Positions 23,163 through 34,045 of a stretch of DNA of 64,000 nucleotides are shown here, piece by piece. A program made the position numbers and the translations under genes. Where the stretch lies: contig ML769677.1 in the NCBI GenBank assembly GCA_009733575.1, forward strand, positions 21,267-85,266, given 5' to 3'. The DNA comes from Gymnopus androsaceus JB14 (taxonomy: Eukaryota; Basidiomycota; Agaricomycetes; Agaricales; Omphalotaceae). The notes beneath the pieces were generated by a model. That model ran no database searches, was not told the DNA's origin, and saw only the letters and a program-made list of their open reading frames with translations. Each line of letters begins with the position of its first letter. The first letter of the stretch is position 1.

Positions 23163-25219
23163 TGAAACGCACGCCGACATGTGGGGATAAGTTGTCCTCC
23201 ACCATGATGGATAGCATCGGCGTGAAGCTAGAAGAAAATCTTAAATATGCAAGCAAAACCCATAAAAAAATGGACTTACAGTAACATTGAGGATGTTGAA
23301 TCGTACGCCACACATATTCTCCTCAGCACAGACACCTTCCTTGGTTGCCCACTGGAAGGCAGCAACACAGGAATCCTTGATTTCGTTCAAGTACTGCACT
23401 CCCTTGGTGACATCAACCAGCAGATTAGGACCGGTGGTATCTGGACCGAAACACCAAATCTTTTGGGCATTGGTGACATCCCAGCCGAAATCGTCAGCGT
23501 GGACACGGGCACGAGCCTTGAAATTGTCACGAGGGTTGACCTTGCCGTCCTCAATTGCTTTGGAAAGCCCGTCATCGAGAGGCATGGCCTTCATGTACAG
23601 ACGATTGTGCTTGTTCTGAGATTTTGAGAGAGCGACAATGGAGGATTCGGCCTTGACGGTTTCACGGTAAGGCACGACGGGGTCGGAAATCTTGAGAGGA
23701 ACACCAGCGTGGTCTTCTTGGAGATCCTTCAAGCCCAATAAGATTAGTTTTAAAAAAACGATAACGAGCGGTTTGAGGATGTACCTTCAAACAGATTTAC
23801 AAGTGAAGCTCACCGGCACCGGCGACAATATGCTCACCAGATTCATTAATCCATGCCTGCACACAAGGGTCAGACTTGGAGAGACGCTTGAGACCCTCAA
23901 CAAGCTTGGGGAGATCAGCAGCGTTCTTGACCTCAACAGCGACTTGCACGATGGGGGACACGGAGAATCGCATAACCTTCATGTTGTGAGCAGTCTCGGA
24001 GGTGGTCAAGGTACCGCTCTTCAACAAGAACTGATCGATACCAACGAGACCAACGATGTTACCGGCAGGACAATCCTCAATAGGCTCGATGTAACGACCC
24101 ATCATCAGAACGGTTCTCTGGATAGACTTGATGAACAGGTTGTCTTTCTTTCCAGGGAGGTAGTTGGGTCCTTGGATACGGATTTTGGGGCTGGAGCAAA
24201 CGGTTCCAGAGAATACACAACCAAAGGCATAGAACCAACCCTTATTGGAAGTGGCCACCATCTTGGAGACGTAGAGGACCAGGGGACCCTTGGGATCAGG
24301 GATCACAGTCCCGGATACCAATGGCAGACTCGTCATCCATGGGTCCCTCATAGAGGGTCTCGACATGGTAACGTTGGGCAGTGGCAGGAGAAGGAAGGTT
24401 AATGACAATCATTTCCAACATGGAGTCACCGGCGGGAAGGAATTTACGCATAACAACCTTGAGCAGAGCTTTTCCCTCAAGATCACGCTCGTCCTGGGCA
24501 AGTTTGACATCGAGCTTGTCAAGCATGGGACCAATGGCATCTTTTTCGAAGTTCATGATGGCGTCGAAGATCTTGAATATGGGGTCAAGCACGAACGAGT
24601 TGAATGCATGCTCGAGTTGATGTCCATCGGCATCAATGTTCTTGGTGCTCCACTTCTTCGTCTTTGGGTTGAAGAAGTTGTCACCCCAAAGCTTGGCCAT
24701 CATCTTCTCCTTGTCAACACCAAACTTCTTGGCGTAACGAATGGCGAATTGACGGAGAGTGAAGGCCCAACCATGAAGACCAGAACCGAAAGCAACAGTA
24801 CCTCAGTCTGGGTAGACCTGGACATCACCGAGAGCAGCCTCGTGATATATCGAGACAATGACGTTGACACTCTCGACGGTACGCTGGAAAGATTGGTAAA
24901 GGGACTCTTTGTCGACCTGGAGTTCGAGCAAAGCACGGTCAACCTTGTTAATGATGACAACGGGCTTGATACGCTCGGTCAAAGCCTGACGCAGCACATT
25001 TTCTGTCTGCACGCAAACAACTTCTACACAGTCGACAACCACGAGAGCACCGTTGGTGACACGAAGAGCAGCAGTGACCTCCAATGAGAAATCGACGTGT
25101 CCGGGAGAGTCGATCAGGTTGATCAAGAACTCGTTACCTGCGAGGTCAGCTATCAGAGACCATCTTCACGATATCGGGATGATAATGTGCACACCTTCAG
25201 TCTTCTGCTTGGCCGTTCC
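23163..25219 (-). pseudogene. Fragment of translation elongation factor 2 (eEF2)
   Basis: Very strong match to eEF2 from KQKTEG through the G-domain ([28 protein letters not shown]) and domains II-III ([25 protein letters not shown]) to HADAIH and GGGQLIP. It has its own introns, so it is a DNA-level copy, not a retrocopy. Lesions are TGA after VQVYPD (about 24803, where R is expected), a 7-bp duplication TGATCCC near 24293 that shifts frame, and TAA in place of Glu after GELHL (about 23793). The N-terminal P-loop region and the last third are absent. The real eEF2 gene must be elsewhere. Confidence 0.93.
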
Positions 25220-25680
25220 AGCATTCCTGTAGCCGACACTCTTCGTGAGCTTGATAGCATCTGCCAGAATTGCCTGTCTCACTTCTTCAGGCAAGTGCAT
25301 AGCCGGAGCCACCTCGACAACTTTCTGATGTCTTCTTTGGACTGAACAGTCACGTTCAAACAAGTGAATAGTGTTCCCTTGAGCATCCACAAGAAGTTGG
25401 ACTTCGATGTGACGCGGTCGCTCGAGGAAACGCTAGATGAAGACAGTTCCGTCGCCAAAGGCAGCTTTGGCTTCGCTGACCGCACGTTTGAAAGATGTCT
25501 GGAAGTCGGATTGTTCACGAACTACTCGCATCCCGTGTCCTCCACCTCCCATCGCGGCTTTGATGATGACTATCCCAAACGTGAATATATTGCCATGCTG
25601 AAACTGATATGTCACTTACCAGGGAAACCGTACTCTTTGATGAAAGACTCTCTGTCAGTGTGTAACTTGCTACTGGGCCC
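25220..25680 (-). pseudogene. Fragment of pyruvate carboxylase, biotin-carboxylase domain
   Basis: The minus strand encodes FIKEYGFP, an intron (about 25621-25570), then IIKAAMGGGGHGMRVVRE (ATP-grasp loop), [50 protein letters not shown] and [13 protein letters not shown]. Lesions are a TAG in place of Glu after GTVFI (about 25433) and a 2-bp insertion near 25650. The coding frame runs straight from YRNAGTA into eEF2 residues KQKTEG, making a chimeric open frame across the join at about 25219. Confidence 0.9.
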
Positions 25681-25683
25681 GGA

Positions 25684-26345
25684 TGATAGCAAAGACACCT
25701 CGCAAGACTTGACTCATGATCTGTTCGACATCGTAAGTACTTATTTTCCTTTGGGTGGTGCTGAGAAACTTACTTGAACCGTAATATCTTCACCAAGGCA
25801 TCTGCAATATCGAGAGTTGATTAGAAAACTCGAAGACAAACAAAAAGCTGATATATTTCCGTCGCTGATGATGTACTTCTTTCCGCTCTGGTCCCTACAA
25901 GCATTCACCGTCTCAGGTTCAGGGAAGACTTGCGCCTGTGAATACAAGTATGAATATTGGAGGAGCGTATGATAATGCGGTTGAACTACATTTCGACCCG
26001 CAGCCAGGATATCCAAAAACACTTGCCCATCTTTTTGTATGGCCAAGCCGTCAGCAGTTTGGTTCGACAACACGGTACCTTGAGGTCGAAGCACTAGTTA
26101 GTATCTGATTAAGGGTTTAGGATGCACAACCCACGATAAACGCCCTTGAATGGAGGATCCAACCTCAGCGCCTCCCTTGCATACCCATTTAAGACACCCT
26201 CCTTGTCCCTAGTCAATGCCAGCTTGCAAATATTGTCCTCATTCGGCGAATCAAGATACAAATCAACCATATTCGTAAACGCCACTGAAAGCTCTACGGC
26301 GCCAACCATGATTGCCAAAATCGTATTCGCTTGTGGCTTTTTCGC
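25684..26345 (-). pseudogene. Fragment of a Ppo-type (fatty-acid oxygenase-linked) cytochrome P450
   Basis: Exons encode MVGAVELSVAFTNMVDLYL, GYAREALRLDPPFKGVYR (with the ExxR-type ALR region), GLAIQKDGQVFLDILAAGRN, VFPEPETVNACRD, CLGEDITVQ (haem-Cys region) and IMSQVLRGVFAIIR. This fits the C-terminal P450 domain of linoleate diol synthase / Ppo oxygenases. A splice donor before the haem-Cys exon is not GT (about 25851), and the N-terminal dioxygenase domain is missing. It joins pyruvate carboxylase sequence at about 25682. Confidence 0.75.
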
Positions 26346-27650
26346 TCTATAGAAAAGCGAGAAGATGCCGGAGATGGATAGCTTGGTTGAGGGGGAGAAC
26401 GAGGGGTTGGAGGATGGGGACGGGGAATGGTACGAGGGTGAGGGACGAGTGCAAGAGCAGCAGCTGGGGCAGGGGTATGATAAGAGCTAGGATAGCGGTG
26501 TGACTGGGACTGGGACTGAGATTGGGAACGGGAGCGATCCCAGTCCTGGTGTTCCTCCTTCCGCTTCAAGTCATAGTTGTAGTCGTATGAACGGCTGTGA
26601 TCACAAGAGGAAGGTGGGTGTCGCAACTGATTCTTGCTCTGGAGTTGTTCGCCTTTTGTGTGCGAGGAATTCGGATTTGGGTTCGGTGTCAAAGTGGACG
26701 TGTTTGGAGAAGTGGAAGTAGTAGCGAATCGGGTGTAGACGGGTAGGACTGGGACTGCTGGGACCGGAGGAGGTTCAGGTGTCTGCATGTGGGTTCCGTG
26801 TCGTGAAGGAGAACGATGGGTATTTTGATGTTCGTTGGTACGATTACTGGTACGGGTACGGGTACGGCTTGTACTGCGACTGCGACTGCGACTCCTACTA
26901 TGGCTCCGACTTTGATGTCGATGACGATGTCTGCTCCGGCTCTGACTCCTACTCCGATAGCAAGGCCAGGGTGACAAATCGTCAAATTGGTAGTGTTCTC
27001 AACCTCGCAAGCAATCCTGCTTTCCATGTCGTTCCATTGCCCGAGAGTGATCGCGAGACGGTTTAGCCTGACGCGTAGTACCAGTCCCCCTCGTCATGGT
27101 CATACTCATGCTAATACCCGGATCCGAAGCACTAGAATAATTCGAATTCGAATCCAAGGCTTTTTGCGCATACCTAACGCGCCGTCGACTCTGTATTGAT
27201 AAGAGTTAGAGTGAGGTGGGTAGGTAGAATAAGACCTACCTTCAACTTGGCCCGCCTCGTTCTCGGACTCTTGGATGCGGATCTACCGCCAAGATTAGGT
27301 TCCATCTGCGGTTCAGCACGTTTGCGGATTGACGAAAGTGCTTTTTTCTAGCAGTACAGGCTTAGGTTAGTTAACAATCAGATTCAGTGGAAGAACACTC
27401 ACTAAAACCCTCGAGAACGGCCATGCCTGCGCAGGGGGAGGACCTGGGATAATACTACCCTCTTCTTCTTCCTCATTGATCTCCAGCGTCGCAGCCAATC
27501 TCCGCCTCAGCGCTCTCTGCGTCTGGGATTCATCTAACGCGACCTTTACATCCTCATACAACTTTTCTGCATTTTTGCAGAATTCGTCGGGGCGTTGTCA
27601 GCCTTTGGTTAGTTTGTTGAGGACCGGTGCTATGCTGAATAGACTTGGGA
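26346..27650 (-). pseudogene. Arg/Ser-rich gene fragment of unknown identity
   Basis: The 3' part is low complexity: Arg-Ser dipeptides (RSRSQSRSRHRHRH, RSRSRSRS), Pro-rich and Ser-Gln repeats over about 230 residues. The 5' part (about 27585-27410) encodes an acidic helical stretch, LYEDVKVALDESQTQRALRR and EINEEEEEGSIIPGPPP, which looks properly coding. A middle exon (about 27330-27240) reads KALSSIRKRAEPQ. I do not recognise the gene. It has no clear start or end and is boxed in by fragments on both sides, so I treat it as another partial gene. Confidence 0.4.
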
Positions 27651-27689
27651 GGGATTAATGTACTTTGGCGGGCTACCCTTTTGACAATG

Positions 27690-27895
27690 AGCTGACAAAC
27701 GATCCTTGTACGAGTAGATTGCAACAGCATGCATTGCCAGTTCATGGGCAGTTCTGAATACTCGAATAGTGATTTCCTGGAGACAATTCAAGATTAATTT
27801 CACAGAAAGATAACAAACGTACCTTGATTCGCTACCAAAATCTTGGTCAAAGGACCACCGTGTCCTGTAGCTTTCCTTCTCATTGTCTGGATGGA
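27690..27895 (-). pseudogene. N-terminal fragment of pyruvate carboxylase
   Basis: Two exons, with an intron at about 27823-27778, encode GHGGPLTKILVANQ and EITIRVFRTAHELAMHAVAI then YSYKDRLSAH. This is the biotin-carboxylase N-terminus (normally LVANRGEIAIRVFRTA). The sequence diverges after HCQKG. The next PYC piece is 2 kb away at 25220-25680, with P450 and unknown sequence between, so the gene has been broken up. Confidence 0.88.
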
Positions 27896-27959
27896 GTGGA
27901 CAAGCGTGCTCGGGGCACTTGGAGTGCCAGCAAAGATACTACTCAGTCTGGTTCAAAAG

Positions 27960-28047
27960 AGAGATGATGCGTGGGAACTTTTACAGATTCTTGCAGTAAG
28001 ACGAGGCTTACTGCAAGAATCTGTAAAAGTTCCCACGCATCATCTCT
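27960..28047. repeat. Perfect 41-bp-arm palindrome
   Basis: Arms 27960-28000 and 28007-28047 are perfect reverse complements around the 6-base centre ACGAGG. The right arm is also the left terminal repeat of the element ending at 33846. Confidence 0.95.
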
Positions 28048-31000
28048 TCCGAGTCTACCTCAGACTCTTCAACTCTTTAACATGGAGGATACTGATGATG
28101 AAAATGCACACTTTTATACTACAAACTCCTGTGAAGAAGGTACGTATTATTGCTCATCAAAAGAAATAAAAAAGTTACACCTAATTTATGCCGTTTAATA
28201 GATTGTCTGCAAGGAGCCTTTTCTTTAACCAGTCCGCAAGGCAATCAAGGACATGCCCAATCTTTTCCAGCTCCTCTTTTCCAGCACCGTGCTTCTAATC
28301 CTTCTTCACCGAACAACACATCACCCTCATCTTCTCATATCACTGTAACATCTTGCTGAATCTTTTCCAGCACTTCCTTCCGTTCAACACCATTGTCCAA
28401 GTCTTGACCTTTTTTCCGGGGTTCAGAATCTAGATCCAGGTATGGAATCTCCTATGGATGTAGACATGGGCTTGGGCAATGGAATGGTCGATTATACAAT
28501 GGATGATGCTAACGCCCAGGTTTCCAATGGTTAGTTTCTCATACTAAATCGTTCCTTTCTTTCTACTCACTTCTACTTTTCCCATTGTAGGCTCCGTATC
28601 GGTGATGAATCCTTACGGGTTCGTAGACATAGAGAGTATAGAAGCTGTACAACCAAACGATGGTCAATTCCTTCATGATTCTCCTCTCATATCCATGTGT
28701 ACCAGCCATTTTCCGAACGTTCTTTCACCATTGCCATCATATACACCGCCTCCTGGGTGCACCTTCCCTCAGTCACCTAAATGGTTCAAGGTACCCGATC
28801 CTTCTTATGCAGTGGGCTTTTGCTATAAGGCCTCCATTTCATCATTGCCTGAGAAAATACAACAGGAGAGGGATGCACAAATGAATATTACAGTTCCTCC
28901 AGGCATCGATCCGGTTTGGGATGTGGAGAACAATTGTTACACATATCCCAAAGTAAGGGGATGTGTCACACCACCAGCTTCCTGTCCACTGCGTCTTGAC
29001 GTTGACAAAGATGCTGGCTCTGTTACGTTTGCTACTTATCACACGCCCGCATCGTTGAAAGAGCTTTATCCAGCCATCTGGCTAGAGATGCTCCCATTGG
29101 CAAACGAGCTTTATCACCTTGTCTTTGGTGTTTGTGCAACATCGCCAAACAAGGTGGATGTTATCCCCATTTATGCCTACGAGAGACTGAAGAAGAACAA
29201 TCGTTCAAGTGATTCGGGGACTAGAGTTGTAGTGATGGCGGGACGGGATAACTCGTACAATGGGTCTTATAGCCTTGCATCTACGGTCGAAAAAATTGGT
29301 TCAGGTGTCATCAAACCAGTTTCACAGCTTGCCGAGGATGATTTCCAATCTCAGCTCCTTAAAATCATCCGCATTCTCAAACGTTTCTACCAACTTATAG
29401 TGCCCCTGTCCATCTCGGTGTTGGAATGGGAACTGACCAAGTTCCAGCTTGAAGACAATAATGTCTTCACCGCTGGTGGCTTAGATATTGGACCGGTAGC
29501 TATACAGATGAATGTGTCCGATACGTGGATTGAAGGAGGAGAAAACCTTGCAGCCGGTGAGGGAAATCTTGCAAAAGAGATTGGACATGGCCAAGGGAGC
29601 ATTCATGGAGATTCAAAGGATGCGATTACTCTTTTCACCCTCTTATCAATTCTACTAAGGCTACCCGAAGGTAATTTGATATCGATTGAAATGAATACCT
29701 TGACTTATAGATCTCCAGGCGCCGTGGGAGGGTCGTTGCTTCTGGCTTGCTATGGCGTGCACCTTCCCTTTGAAGATGCTTGGCTCCTGAACATTGTCTT
29801 TGACGCACGCAACCTTCATGGGGCAAGGAACGTATGCATCCATCCCGAAATCCTCAAACTACAAGGTCAAGCTCTTATGCTAAATGCACAGAATTACCAG
29901 AGTGATTCCGAGTATCAGGGCATGGAGCGACTGTGGCATGTTGCAGGCCGTACAAAATGTGTTGCCTTTGTCCAGTATTTCCCTCATGCTGCGATTTATC
30001 GAACGGGCAACTATTCTTTGGCGCCTTCAGTGGATTTTGGTAATACGGGCACGCTAACTCGTGCTGAGGCTAAAGTCAGGACCTTTGCAGGTAGTGGTGA
30101 GATTATCCTTGGTCCTGCCCTCGATGTGAAGTCCCGTATGGCACGAGAGGCTGCATATGCCTTTTTGAATACCCTCACCCAGTGTGGTCTTCGCACAAAC
30201 TTTACTGCCAAAGACATCTTGTCTCAGATTCAGTTTCGAGATACCCATACAAATTGCTGGATGAATGTCGAGCTACCGGAGCTCAATGCTCTAGATCCAG
30301 AAGATGCCCCCAAAGTCCAAAAACTGCGGTCCTATCTCGCGTACTACTATCACCTCCGTAAATCATTGCTTCTTAACATCGACAATGTCGAGTTTTTTTC
30401 CCATCAAGCAAAGTTATTGGAGAAACTTAAAGACGACTCCCAATACAAACCAACCAAACCATCCAATTTTTGTCAAGGCATTAGTTTGAGGCCAGAGCAT
30501 AGCAGTAAGGGAAAATCTGTCAGAATCATCCTGCCTAGTGGGAACGGCCATTCTTTAGTTGCTGGAAGCTCCCAACAACTTTGCTCCAGCGATACTGCTA
30601 GGACCTCTGAATCTGGAGTAATGCCAGCCATGAATATAGATTCACTTTCTCCAAATATCAACTCAGCCGATAGTGGAGAGATTAGTGGAAAGAAATCCAA
30701 GAAGCGGAAGAAGCCAGAAGAGTTGGAGGAAAGAGGTGCCGTTGGTGTGGTATGTTTTTCAGCAACAACAGTTTACCATCATTTACCTTTTTTCATAGCC
30801 ATTGTATATTGGGAACCATACCTACCGGGACTATGAAGTCGAGGGAATTGTGGACCATGTATGCCAAAATTTATTTATTTATTTATCTTTGATCAACTAA
30901 CACAGTTATTCCCCAGGAGTTCACAAAGAGGAGCTATCTCTTTTTATTGAAGTTCAAAGGATGGCCGGTAGCACCCGATGTAGATTGGTACAATGAAAGT

Positions 31001-33848
31001 GATCTTGTGTGAGTAATCATTATGGCGTCTCAAAAAAAAACTAATTTCCTATTCTATTTTATTACAGACAGTGTCAAGAAATGCTCTGTGCCTACCTGGA
31101 GCACCATCGTCTGACTTTGTTGATGTCTGATTTTCCTGAAAGCAATTTTACACTGCTCGAGAATCTGTTCAAACAGGATAATCTTGACTTACAGTATAGT
31201 AAACTGAAGGAGAACTGCCGTTCATTACCAAAGGGCTGTCAAACATTCAATGTGCAGAATAACTTCCAAAAGTTAATATCCACATACATGTCTGTCAACA
31301 AACGACAGTTCACCCTTACTAACCTTATACGGTTGGAGCCGCTTCAGAATTCCTCGTTATCCCTTGATTCTCTCCAAGATCAGAGCCGGACGATTGGTTG
31401 GCTCTTTGAAAGAGTATCTACTGCATTCGAGGTATTGCCTCAACTCAAGCAGTCGACCTACATGTTGCAAATTTGGGAAGCATCCGTTCAATGGCAACAT
31501 TGTAGAGTGATCTTAATCATTCATGACTTCATCACGCGCGCCCTTCCTGAACTCTTGGAACTTCTCTTTCAAACTCATCGACTTAATCCCACTTTTCTCC
31601 TCAAAAACTATTCTGCATATGGTGTTCTAGTCAATAACATCATGCAATTCCTGGTGGACTATGCAGCACAGTATTCTCGGAAACAGGGACCCAGATCTAC
31701 TTCCTATTTCACCGCTCCTTCCAATCTCTTTGGTATAGTCAACAACGTGGAATTATTGGATCTGAAATTCCAACTGAAAAACAAACGCATAGAATCGGGG
31801 AAGATTTATTCAGTGGGAAAGGAGATTTTTCTTGATGTCATAATTTCCCAACTGGTGATGCCTAAACTCCAAGGCATTGACAGTGCGGCGTTGACTAGTG
31901 AAAGGAAGAAGAACCGGAAGAAGAAAGGTCCTAAGAAGAAACAAGAGCACAAGGAAGAAAGTGAGGAAGAAAGAGAGGAACGGAGAAAGGAAAAGCAGGA
32001 AGAGCTCTTAGACGAGTACTTGTTGTGAGGAACTATCCTTCAAACCATTGTCGATACAATTGATGATGAGTCCATATGTGCCTCGCAGGATATGGATCCG
32101 ATCCTATATGGGTCACTCAATCCACTATGGAAATCCGGGGATTCAACGGCGCGCATTGCTAAAGCCATTCGTAAGAACCCGGATAAATGTGTGGGGCATA
32201 TTTGTCAGTGGCTGATGGATAAGGTTCCTTTGACGGTAAAAAATCTGGCTCATGACTTTGGACTGGAAGTCCATAGGAGCGTGATGGAGTATATCTGTGG
32301 CAAAAGCCTTTCCAACGCTGCATATGAAGGAACGGTTATCACCAACCACTTTTCTCCTTCTCAGCGACGAATTGATGATCCACGGATGCTTTTACTTTCA
32401 GACATTGTTCAAACAGGGAAAGAGTCCATCTCATTTGGTATACTTGGCCTAATAGTTCGAGAGGCTGTGAGGGAGTACACTGGTGAGGACTATGCTCTCC
32501 AGAGTCTGCATTGGTATCTGGAAGGGAAGGATTCTACCGATGGTACGGTCCATGTAGATGGGGATCGTGACCAGTGGGATCCCATACGTGAAGCGAATAT
32601 CGGGGCTTTGCTGCTACAAACCCATCTTCCTTGCAGCAAGCTAACAGGTAAAATTGGCCTTGCAAATTTACTATGCTGGCATGGCACGGGCCAAGGAAAT
32701 ATGACTTTGGCTTTCCTCGATCATATCACCAAATCTCCTTCTCAGAGATTTTTCTCTCCTTCCTTGGAACGGTTGATGCAACTCTTTACTCGTGCTCAGC
32801 ACATCAATGATAGTATTATTGCTCACCATCCTGAGGTCGATATGGCCATAGGTCAAGAAGCTCTGCCTTTCTCTATTGCTGGCTTTATGAGACTGTCAAA
32901 TTGTCGTATATATGGGACGGCTTCAAATCTTCTCAAGCTTCTCCCCACCAGCAAAACTTCTAACTCATGGATGCGCACAATTCCTTCAAAAAGTAGTTTT
33001 GGAGCACATTTAAAGGAGAAATTTGAACCTTATTGGGCTCCATCAATTGAAGCTGCATGGCGCGCATTTCTGGGTGATTTCTTTGATCAGGATCCCCGGA
33101 CCTATACAGGAAAACGCCATACGTGGACTGAAGGTATCGATTTTATCGATGCTCTCAAAATTCCAGGCTTCCGAAAGTCACTTACGGCAATGCAGTTGGC
33201 CAATGCATTAGTGTTTGCGCACATCCTTGATCCACCTTCTCTAGATGAAATGGCCAACTGGATTTGGAATCATCCAGGTCTTGGTGCGTATAAGGGGCTT
33301 GAACGCCAGAATTTTGTGCTAGGTACTTGAAAGGCAGTACTCGTAGCTCTTACATGCTTCTATGAACACCTGTGGAATAATTGCTCGGAAGACATGAAGC
33401 ATATCCTTCACTTTCAAAATGGTTCAGTTATAGTGGTGGAGCATTTTCTCTGTAAAATGTCTAGGTGGAAAAGAGGATCCCGGCAATGGGAGCTTGGGCT
33501 TTAGATGCGGAACAGAAAGACCAGTGGTTTACAGGGACGTCGGAATTTGCATTTCCTCTGACAACTCCTAAGGGCTTCGTGCAGCAAATCTTGGATCGAA
33601 TCCAGGTAAGTGTTGCATTCTCTTGATTGCTCTGTCACAATATGTATTCTAACATATTGATGGTTAGAATACGGCAAATACAATGGATACATCGGACTAA
33701 ACTCTTGGATTGCCGTACTTTATATATTTCCCTGAATTTTGTATTATTTTTTTAGTAGAGATTGAAATATGCACAGTACACTAGACATTTTCAAGTTGAA
33801 TAAGTGAAGCTGAGATGATACGTGAGAACTTTTACAGATTCTTGGAGA
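28014..33848. mobile_element. 5.8-kb TIR-bounded element carrying a TET/JBP-like chromodomain gene
   Basis: The left end (28014-28047) and the reverse complement of the right end (about 33815-33848) share about 32 of 34 bases. The core is CAAGAATCTGTAAAAGTTC followed by CACG and ATCATCTC with two C/T differences. The ends face inward around one large gene. I see no convincing target-site duplication. The left end also forms a palindrome with an extra inverted copy just outside, so an adjoining element end may be present. Confidence 0.6.
28442..33700 (+). pseudogene. Large protein with TET/JBP-like 2OG-dioxygenase features and a chromodomain, two premature stops
   Basis: One long gene: first exon 28442-28531, acceptor at about 28590, then a nearly continuous frame to about 30750. 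The N-terminal half shows a pattern like fungal TET/JBP-type dioxygenases: HGD within QGSIHGDSKDAITLF (HxD metal ligands, about 29605), SILLRLPEG, then NIVFDARNLHGA (distal His, about 29818) and FVQYFPHAAIYRTGN. A Lys-rich nuclear-type signal follows (GKKSKKRKKPEE). Three short exons (30799-31067) encode a chromodomain, YRDYEVEGIVDHE ... FLLKFKGWP ... WYNESDLV. The C-terminal 700 residues are unknown and contain a Lys/Glu tract. TGA at 32026-32028 and at 33328-33330 interrupt frames that continue on both sides; both fit CGA decay. The last exons end at 33700. Confidence 0.6.
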
Positions 33849-34045
33849 AAGCTCAACTAGCCTCACAAAGATAGTATAAACATGTGTATATTTCAGCAAT
33901 AGCAACTAATTAATCAAGACATGGAGACGTAAGATAAGTACTTGGCTAGTGATGATGATAATTGTGACAAACGATGAGACTAAACAAAAGTATGAGTACC
34001 TATGGCTTCAAGAATCTGGCGAAATAGCCAAAAGTGAATTGCATC

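Noticed and set aside
24290..25087. 265-codon plus-strand frame over eEF2
   Set aside because: Antisense shadow of eEF2, a common effect of its codon bias.
23163..25219. eEF2 copy as a processed (retro) pseudogene
   Set aside because: Introns with splice signals are still present (about 23790-23730, 25190-25140 and 23277-23225), so it was copied as DNA.
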